Source: Clostridiales bacterium
Lineage (GTDB): Bacteria > Bacillota > Clostridia > Christensenellales > Aristaeellaceae
Assembly (NCBI GenBank): GCA_015056085.1
Contig: SVHA01000001.1
Coordinates: 186,001-250,000 of the forward strand
Reading direction: 5' to 3'
DNA: 64,000 bases
Positions 58,236 through 64,000 of this stretch are shown piece by piece. Both the position numbers and the translations under genes were made by a program. Each line of letters begins with the position of its first letter. Position 1 is the first letter of the stretch. The notes beneath the pieces were generated by a model. That model did no database searches. It was given only the letters and a program-made list of their open reading frames with translations, and was not told the origin of the DNA.

Positions 58236-59141
58236 TCATTTCTCGTAAGTATTCAGGTCGTTAGGGCCAAAGGAATGAGGCAGCAGCTCCGGCAGCATCA
58301 TTTCGTACTTCTCGTTGTCGCCCCAGGTGACGATGACACGGATGTTGGGCGCAAACTCATTGAGCACCTGACGGCAGGCGCCGCAAGGCCAGGGGGCACT
58401 TTGCGGGTTGGCGATAGCGATGGCGGTGAATTCCCGGGCGCCTTCGCTGATGGCCTTGAACATGGCGGTGCGCTCGGCGCAGTTGGTCAGGCCGAAGGAG
58501 GCATTCTCCACGTTGCAGCCCTGGAAAATTCGTCCGTCAGCGCATAGAAGGGCCGCTCCCACGGGATGATGGGAATAGGGGGAATAACTGCGCTCCATGG
58601 CCTGACGGGCGAGTTCCATGAGGATTTCGTCGCTGACGGCAGCATTTCCGTCTCTGTCCATGCCGATGGCATTCAGAATTTTTTCTTCCATTGCCCGCAT
58701 TTCCTTTCTTTCATCGTCTTCGATATGGTCGTAGCCCATCAGGTGGCACAAGCCATGCACCGTCAGATAGGCCGTTTCCCTTTCGGGGCTGTGGCCGTAT
58801 TCTTCGGCCTGCTGAAGTACATGGGGCACGCTGATGATCAGATCGCCCAGCATACAGGCGTCCAGTTCGTCGTCATATTCCCGGCGCAAGTACTTGTCAG
58901 CCTGCCCGGCGGTGATGCCCTTGGGGTAATTCACCGTGGGGAACGACAGCACGTCAGTAGCCCTGTCCACGCCGCGATAGTCCCGGTTGATTTCATGGAT
59001 AGCGTCGTCATCGCACAGACGGATGTTCACGGCGCAGTGTCTTTTCACGCCCTCCATGTGCAGGGCAGCGTCTGCGGATAACTGCATGAGGGACAGCCAC
59101 CGGGGATCCACCGCCGTTTCCACTTCCCACAGAAGGGTCAT
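58236..59141 (-). CDS. Fused YbeY endoribonuclease - cytidine deaminase
   Basis: A single 301-residue frame with two complete enzymes. Residues 1-158 are YbeY: DYRGVDRATDVLSFP and the zinc motif HGLCHLMGYDH (His129, His133, His139), which matures 16S rRNA 3' ends and degrades bad ribosomes. Residues ~170-301 are cytidine deaminase: SYSPYSHHPVGAALL, CNVENASFGLTNCAERTA (zinc Cys221, catalytic Glu223) and PCGACRQVL (Cys253, Cys256). In Firmicutes the usual order is ybeY-dgkA-cdd-era; here dgkA is missing and ybeY and cdd are joined by a short linker with no stop codon or frameshift. ATG 59141 overlaps the pgpH stop (TGATG). Both active sites look intact. Confidence 0.93.
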   Translation of the reverse strand: MTLLWEVETAVDPRWLSLMQLSADAALHMEGVKRHCAVNIRLCDDDAIHEINRDYRGVDRATDVLSFPTVNYPKGITAGQADKYLRREYDDELDACMLGDLIISVPHVLQQAEEYGHSPERETAYLTVHGLCHLMGYDHIEDDERKEMRAMEEKILNAIGMDRDGNAAVSDEILMELARQAMERSYSPYSHHPVGAALLCADGRIFQGCNVENASFGLTNCAERTAMFKAISEGAREFTAIAIANPQSAPWPCGACRQVLNEFAPNIRVIVTWGDNEKYEMMLPELLPHSFGPNDLNTYEK

Positions 59142-61549
59142 CAAGGCGCATCGGCCTCCTTTGCGGAGGATTCCTCGCAGGCATCATCCTGTTCAGGAGC
59201 GGACTCTGCAGCCTCTTCAGGGGCAGGCGTATCCTGCACAGGAGCAGCCTCCTCCGCAGGTGTTTCGGGGGCTTCTACAGCGACTGCCGGGGCTTCAGCA
59301 GGCGCAACAGGGGCAGCAGGAGCCGCCGCAGGCTCAGAAGGAGAAACAGGGGCAGGCTGCGCCACAGGAGCCGCAGGGGCCGCCACAGGAGCCGCAACGT
59401 AGTGGGGCACGTTCACCGTGGGATACTCAATGCGCTCGTGGAAGACGCCGTTGAGCACCGTGGAGAAGGCGGCGCAGATGCCGTCGATATCCCGAAGCGA
59501 CAGGGGGCAGTCGCTCAACTGACCGTCCTCGATTTTGCCTCTGACCAGCCGCTCGATAAACCGGGCGATGGATTGAGGCGTGGGGTCAGGCATGGAGCGC
59601 ACAGCGGCCTCGATGGTATCCGCCAGCATGACGATGGCCGCTTCCTTGGTGGCGGGCTTTTGACCGTCATAGCGGAAATTGGCGATGTCCACCGGGTTGC
59701 CATTAGCCATCTGCAGGGCCTTGTGGTAGAAGTACATCACCGGGGTCGCACCATGGTGCTGACTGATGATGTCCTGAATCTCCCGGGGCAGACGATACTT
59801 CTGGGCAAGCTGCACGCCGTCCTTGGTATGGGAGGTCACAATCGCCGCAGACACATAAGGGTCTGTGCGGTCATGGGGATTATCGCCCATCTGGTTCTCC
59901 TTGAAGAACATGGGGCGCTTGAGTTTGCCGATGTCGTGGAAATAGGCGCCGGTACGAGCCAAAAGGGGATTAGCGCCGATCTTTTCAGCGGCGGCCTCGG
60001 AGAGATTGGCCACGACGATGGAATGATGATACGTACCGGAAGCCTCAATGAGCAGACGGCGCAGCAGGGGCTGATTGGGGTTGGCAAGTTCCAGGAGTTT
60101 GCTGGCAGTAGCCAGGTTGAAGGCCGTCTCAAACACAGGCTGCAGACCCATGGCAAAGCAGCTGCTGAGGATGGCGCCGCCCATGGCCCAGATGGCCTTT
60201 TCCATGTTGGCGTACATATCAGAGGAGGTCAGCAGACCAATAGCCATCATCAGCGCCAGATTGCACAGCGCCACAAGCACGCCGCACAGCAGCATCCGCA
60301 CACGCTGGGGGCGACCCCGCAGGAAGCGGATGGCGGTGATGCTGCCCACCAGACCCAGCAGGAGCAAATGGAGCATCTCATGAGAACTGGTGCTGGAGCT
60401 GGCTGCCGTGAGGCCGGAAGTCAGCAGCGACATACTGATGCTGGCAGAGAGCGCCACACGGGAATTCAGCAACGCCATCAGCAGCATACCGCACAGCGCC
60501 ACAGGAGTCAGATACACATGAATGACCTTGATCGTCAGCAGAGACAGGGACAGGGTAATGATCATCACCAGCATGATGACCGACATCACCCGCACATCGG
60601 AGAAGGTCTCCTTGGCCTGCAGGCGCAGAAGCAGTACCATCACCAGCATGGAAAGGGCGGTCAAAAGCGCAGCACCGCCGTAGGCAGAGAAGTCCATGCT
60701 GACATTTTCCAGCAGGCCCAGAGAACGCAGCATTTCCAGCTGATTGACCGTGACCATTTCGCCTTCCACGATGATGTTCTGACCCTGCAGATACATCACC
60801 GGCTCCACCGCCTGACGGGCCGCCGTGCGGGCGTCCTCGGTGGCGACGTTTTCAATGGCCATGTTGGGTTTGATGACCAGATTCAGCACCGTGGGCACGA
60901 TATTTTGGACCAGGGTGATGTCCACCTTGTAGCTCACCAGCTGACGGATGGTGGAGATGGACTGGCTGATTTGCCCTTCACGGATGGTGGTGTTGAGAGC
61001 GCCTTCCACCGCAGAGCGGAGGTTGGTGACCATGGTTTCAAATTCGGCGTCCGTGGTGCGCATGAGGATGGTGGCCTGCCAGGTGCTCAGGCTGAAAGAG
61101 GTCACCAGAGACTGGGCATAGGCCTTTTCTGTATCCCTGAAGACAATCTGGCTGCGGGTGGTCACGGTCGGATCCACCAGCGTGGCGCCGTACTGCTGCA
61201 CGGAGCGCAATTCCAGCATCACCGCATCCAGGTGTGCCAGCACTTCCTCCGAAGCGCCTTCCACCGGGTGATAGATGGGCTCAACCGAGTTGGCCGCAGC
61301 CGCCCGCCGTTCTTCGGTGGCGATGATATCTTCCACGTCCCTGGTGGCGGTGATGGTCTCGTGGGAAATGCTGCCCACGCTCAGGTCATACCGCTCGGGG
61401 GAAGAGCCCAGGCACAAAATGCCCAGCAGTATCAATGCCCCTGCCACAAAGATGATGTAGCACCGGGTTTCCTTCTTTTTCAGCCAAAACTTGAAACTGT
61501 TCAACATCTCACGCAGTGAAAACTTGTTTTGCTTGTTTTCCTTACGCAT
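59141..61549 (-). CDS. pgpH: 7TM-HD cyclic-di-AMP phosphodiesterase (PgpH)
   Basis: Membrane-bound phosphodiesterase that lowers c-di-AMP. The 802-residue product has an N-terminal span (about 27-47), an extracytoplasmic domain, seven membrane helices (about residues 290-480), and a cytosolic HD domain with SGTYHHSIVVANLSEAA, TGAYFHDIGKLKRP and ISQHHGATPVMYFYH (the HD metal ligands). The C-terminal ~85 residues are a low-complexity Ala/Pro/Glu tail (PAAPVAQPAPVSPSE..., ending EESSAKEADAP), not found in the usual PgpH. ATG 61549 follows AAGGAG, after the phoH stop. Part of the yqfCD-phoH-pgpH-ybeY-era block. Confidence 0.92.
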   Translation of the reverse strand: MRKENKQNKFSLREMLNSFKFWLKKKETRCYIIFVAGALILLGILCLGSSPERYDLSVGSISHETITATRDVEDIIATEERRAAAANSVEPIYHPVEGASEEVLAHLDAVMLELRSVQQYGATLVDPTVTTRSQIVFRDTEKAYAQSLVTSFSLSTWQATILMRTTDAEFETMVTNLRSAVEGALNTTIREGQISQSISTIRQLVSYKVDITLVQNIVPTVLNLVIKPNMAIENVATEDARTAARQAVEPVMYLQGQNIIVEGEMVTVNQLEMLRSLGLLENVSMDFSAYGGAALLTALSMLVMVLLLRLQAKETFSDVRVMSVIMLVMIITLSLSLLTIKVIHVYLTPVALCGMLLMALLNSRVALSASISMSLLTSGLTAASSSTSSHEMLHLLLLGLVGSITAIRFLRGRPQRVRMLLCGVLVALCNLALMMAIGLLTSSDMYANMEKAIWAMGGAILSSCFAMGLQPVFETAFNLATASKLLELANPNQPLLRRLLIEASGTYHHSIVVANLSEAAAEKIGANPLLARTGAYFHDIGKLKRPMFFKENQMGDNPHDRTDPYVSAAIVTSHTKDGVQLAQKYRLPREIQDIISQHHGATPVMYFYHKALQMANGNPVDIANFRYDGQKPATKEAAIVMLADTIEAAVRSMPDPTPQSIARFIERLVRGKIEDGQLSDCPLSLRDIDGICAAFSTVLNGVFHERIEYPTVNVPHYVAAPVAAPAAPVAQPAPVSPSEPAAAPAAPVAPAEAPAVAVEAPETPAEEAAPVQDTPAPEEAAESAPEQDDACEESSAKEADAP

Positions 61550-61550
61550 A

Positions 61551-62528
61551 TCAGGATTGCTCCTTTCCCTTGGTATAGTAGGCGTCATATGCCTGCACAA
61601 TCTGCTGCACCAGTTCATGGCGCACCACATCCTTGTGGGTCAGGTGCACCATTCCGATGGCGGGAATATCTTTCAAAACTTCCACGGCTTCCGCCAGACC
61701 AGACTTCTTGCCATAGGGCAGGTCGGTCTGGGTGATATCGCCGGTCACAACCACCTTGGAGTTAAAGCCCAGGCGGGTGAGGAACATTTTCATCTGCTCG
61801 GAAGTGGTATTCTGCGCTTCATCCAGAATGATGAAGGAATCGCTGAGAGTACGACCGCGCATATAAGCCAGGGGCGCCACTTCCACAACGCCACGCTCCA
61901 CCAGTTTCTGATAGCTGTCCACGCCCATAAAGTCATAGAGGGCGTCATACAGCGGGCGGAGATATGGGTCCACCTTCTGGGTAAGATCGCCAGGCAGGAA
62001 GCCCAGTTTTTCCCCTGCTTCCACCGCCGGGCGGGTCAGGACAATGCGCTCGATTTCCTTGTTCTTCAGCGCCACCACGGCCAGGGCCATGGCCAGATAC
62101 GTCTTGCCGGTGCCGGCAGGGCCGATGGCGAAGGTCAGGTCGTGATCCCGGATGGCCTGCACATATTCCTGCTGACCAAGGGTCTTGCAGCGGATCTGCT
62201 TGCCCCTGTGGGTGATGGCCACCACCGTGCGCAGGATTTCGTCGATCATATCCACCTTGCCTTCTCTGGCAAGGGCAATGGCATAGCGGATTCTGGTGCG
62301 GTCCACTAGTTCATGGCGGGAGATCATCTCCAGCAGCTTGCTGATGACGCTGGAGGCCAGCTGCGTGGCTTCTTCCTCGCCGGAAATAGCCAGTTCACTG
62401 CCCCTGAGGGCAATGGTCACGCCGCATTCCTGCTCCAGCAGGGCCACGTGCTGATCGTTCATGCCGAACAGGGACAGATAGGCGTCCATGGAATCCACCG
62501 TGAGAGGCATTTTCAAGGTATGGGCCAA
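61551..62528 (-). CDS. phoH: PhoH-like ATPase
   Basis: A 325-residue PhoH-family protein, thought to be an RNA-linked ATPase. N-terminal KH-like segment (residues 10-90), then the P-loop AIGPAGTGKTYLAMA, RPAVEAGEKLGFLPGDL, ARGRTLSDSFIILDEAQNTT-type Walker B (MRGRTLSDSFIILDEAQNTTSEQMKMFLTR is split by context) and VVVTGDITQTDLP. The start is TTG 62528, with AGAAGG six nt upstream; the next ATG is six codons inside. It lies between yqfD and pgpH as in Bacillus. Confidence 0.95.
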   Translation of the reverse strand: MAHTLKMPLTVDSMDAYLSLFGMNDQHVALLEQECGVTIALRGSELAISGEEEATQLASSVISKLLEMISRHELVDRTRIRYAIALAREGKVDMIDEILRTVVAITHRGKQIRCKTLGQQEYVQAIRDHDLTFAIGPAGTGKTYLAMALAVVALKNKEIERIVLTRPAVEAGEKLGFLPGDLTQKVDPYLRPLYDALYDFMGVDSYQKLVERGVVEVAPLAYMRGRTLSDSFIILDEAQNTTSEQMKMFLTRLGFNSKVVVTGDITQTDLPYGKKSGLAEAVEVLKDIPAIGMVHLTHKDVVRHELVQQIVQAYDAYYTKGKEQS

Positions 62529-62619
62529 AGGGAACCTTCTTTCTTGCGGAAGCGGTGCCGGATAGGGTACATTCCGCCGTGTGATGCTCGCCGCAGAAGC
62601 GGTGCGGCCATGCCGGAGA

Positions 62620-63783
62620 TCAGGGCTGAACAGGCGCCGTAATGTCGATGATGCGCTCGCCTGTGGCTACAGCCAACAATATCTCAGCATCTATCATACT
62701 ATAATCTACCCATTTTGTCAAAAAATCATCGCCATTTTGGCAATTAAATTGAAGTTTTTGCAGGGCTGCGAGGCCGCTTTGGGCTTCCAGTGTCTCTCTT
62801 GGCAGCGTCCGGCGCTCGAAATCAGCTTCCAGTCGCGTTTCCCATCGGATGGTGAAGGGGAAAAACAGCCCGCCCAGCGGCTTTTCTGTCACATGAATGT
62901 CAGATTGCTCAAAGGTACATTCCGGCGTCTTCCACAGGTCAAAGAGCGGCGTCGTGACAGTATACGTCTCCTGCTGCTGACCAGTGTATATGGTGGTGAT
63001 CTCTGTTGTCGGAGTCATCACTTCGGCTTGTTCCCACACCCGGGCGAAAACCTTGCCCCGGGCGACCACAGGAACATTCTCCCCTGCTGATGACCTCTCC
63101 TCCCCTTTGATAAGCACCTGACCTCCCCGGACAATATCACCCGGCGAAACCATCGGTGTGCCGCTGAGGGTGATCACTCTCGTCACGATGCCGCTGCGGG
63201 AAGCCAGCACATCCCCGCTGGTGATGGCAAAGTCCGACTCCCCTGCCGATGTGCCCTGATGGAACCGCACCTGCAGCGTCATGCCCCGCCAGCCGCATTC
63301 AATCCACGCCACATCAGGATAGCGCCATTCCAACAGGCTGCGAAGGTCGGACAAATCAACCGATTTGCGCCATGCACCCGGTGAGACGCCGCACTGTTCC
63401 AGATACACCCGTGCATCCGCCGCATACACCCCTGCATCCAGCACATTCACCTGCCACACAAATCGTGTGGACAACACCGCCGCTAACAGGAGTGCCACTG
63501 CCATCAGCAGCAGAAACCGCCGCCGGAAGGCTTCTCTGACCCACACAGCAGCGCCCCTTGCGCCATGGAGCGTCAGCCGCCAGCCTCCTTCCTGCACCTT
63601 TTCTGACAGTGCACGGACGTCCCGGCAGCCCACCTCGCCCCGGATGCAGTCTTCCCGGCAGGAGAGGTTTTCAAAGGCAATGCCCGCCCCAGCGGCCCTG
63701 TCCAGCAGTTTTTCAGCCCCCATGCCTCTGACGGTAAAGGCAATGCGGCCCACGGGGCAATCTGCCCCGGACAGCCGCCTCAT
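62620..63783 (-). CDS. yqfD: Sporulation protein YqfD
   Basis: A 387-residue protein of the YqfD family. N-terminal soluble region (RGMGAEKLLDRAAGAGIAFENLS), a span at about 88-108 (FLLLMAVALLLAAVLSTRFVW), then the extracytoplasmic POTRA-like region (CGVSPGAWRKSVDL, VAWIECGWRGMTLQVRFHQG) and the conserved ASRSGIVTRVITLSGTPMVSPGDIVRGGQVLIKGE. Its stop is 91 bp before phoH. ATG 63783 overlaps the yqfC stop (ATGA). Confidence 0.93.
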   Translation of the reverse strand: MRRLSGADCPVGRIAFTVRGMGAEKLLDRAAGAGIAFENLSCREDCIRGEVGCRDVRALSEKVQEGGWRLTLHGARGAAVWVREAFRRRFLLLMAVALLLAAVLSTRFVWQVNVLDAGVYAADARVYLEQCGVSPGAWRKSVDLSDLRSLLEWRYPDVAWIECGWRGMTLQVRFHQGTSAGESDFAITSGDVLASRSGIVTRVITLSGTPMVSPGDIVRGGQVLIKGEERSSAGENVPVVARGKVFARVWEQAEVMTPTTEITTIYTGQQQETYTVTTPLFDLWKTPECTFEQSDIHVTEKPLGGLFFPFTIRWETRLEADFERRTLPRETLEAQSGLAALQKLQFNCQNGDDFLTKWVDYSMIDAEILLAVATGERIIDITAPVQP

Positions 63784-64000
63784 GCGGTGTGGGCGTCGCC
63801 GACGGTGACGGTATCGATGCGCCCGATGACCACGGCTTCAGAGGCAGTGTAGCGCTTCAGGCGCATATCGCTGCCCGTCACCTGCACCCGCCCAGCGCCG
63901 GAACGGAACACCACCCTCGTGGGCTGATAGGTGGTCAGGCCCTTGTGCTGTTCAATGAGAAAGCGCTGATCGCCGGTCAAAATAATGCGGGGAATGTCGG
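63780..64000 (-). CDS. yqfC: Sporulation protein YqfC (partial, runs off the window)
   Basis: Minus-strand frame open to the right edge. The visible ~73 residues include PRIILTGDQRFLIEQHKGL, TYQPTRVVFRSG, VQVTGSDMRLKRY and GRIDTVTVG, the core of YqfC (YabP-like), a small sporulation protein encoded just upstream of yqfD. The N-terminus lies outside the window. Confidence 0.85.
   Translation of the reverse strand, partial: DIPRIILTGDQRFLIEQHKGLTTYQPTRVVFRSGAGRVQVTGSDMRLKRYTASEAVVIGRIDTVTVGDAHTA

Noticed and set aside
59402..61519. 705-codon plus-strand frame opposite pgpH
   Set aside because: Shadow of pgpH, with the same His/Gly-rich composition as other antisense frames here.

Overview
The window looks like chromosome of an endospore-forming member of the Bacillota (class Clostridia or a near relative) with a fairly GC-rich genome. 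The evidence is a set of sporulation genes (spoIVA, gpr, two spoIIP homologues, a spoIVFA/spoIVFB pair, yqfC/yqfD), Firmicutes gene orders (miaB-ricA-mutS-mutL-miaA; yqfC-yqfD-phoH-pgpH-ybeY-cdd-era; gpr-spoIIP), strong AGGAGG ribosome binding sites and many TTGACA/TATAAT promoters with 17-bp spacing. I cannot name the genus. I saw no tRNA or rRNA genes, insertion sequence, prophage or CRISPR array. The window is densely coding with short intergenic regions.

Layout. 1-6.3 kb: end of hslV and hslU (protease), a lysine-riboswitch-controlled NhaC-type carrier, proC, rnhA and a Xer-type tyrosine recombinase preceded by a 38-bp imperfect palindrome. 6.3-9.1 kb: a small cysteine-rich protein divergent from lexA; lexA has an SOS box on its own promoter and is followed without a visible terminator by a hemolysin-III membrane protein, a free methionine-R-sulfoxide reductase and a Ham1/RdgB-like pyrophosphatase. 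9.1-14.5 kb: galT, a two-domain P-loop kinase, small hypotheticals, a C39-like peptidase, an acidic coiled-coil protein and a lipid kinase. 14.7-17.4 kb: a polar amino-acid ABC transporter operon. 17.5-22.8 kb: membrane proteins (one resembling half of a MATE transporter), a split transketolase and the spoIVFA/spoIVFB pair. 22.8-35.2 kb: a long minus-strand block of DNA repair and RNA modification genes (YnbB-like PLP enzyme, miaA, mutL, mutS, ricA-like, miaB, RNase E/G, two radical-SAM-associated genes). 35.4-44.1 kb: an hflK/hflC-like pair, a LiaF-like protein, a flavin reductase and a BMP-type nucleoside ABC transporter. 44.1-52.6 kb: sporulation genes, an unrecognised 762-residue protein and a phosphoribosyltransferase. 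52.7-64 kb: rplS, an ATP-grasp protein, ychF, an unusual pyrG, then era, a fused ybeY-cdd, pgpH, phoH, yqfD and partial yqfC.

Most notable points: (1) the CTP synthase has Gly where the glutaminase nucleophile Cys should be; (2) YbeY and cytidine deaminase are fused in one polypeptide; (3) a complete lysine riboswitch, terminator and promoter stand before the NhaC-type gene; (4) a 762-residue protein with its own strong promoter matches no family I recognise; (5) lexA appears to lead an operon of damage clean-up genes; (6) a half-length MATE-like protein; (7) a second SpoIIP is paired with a multispan membrane protein. All family assignments are from reading the translated sequence; no database search was run.
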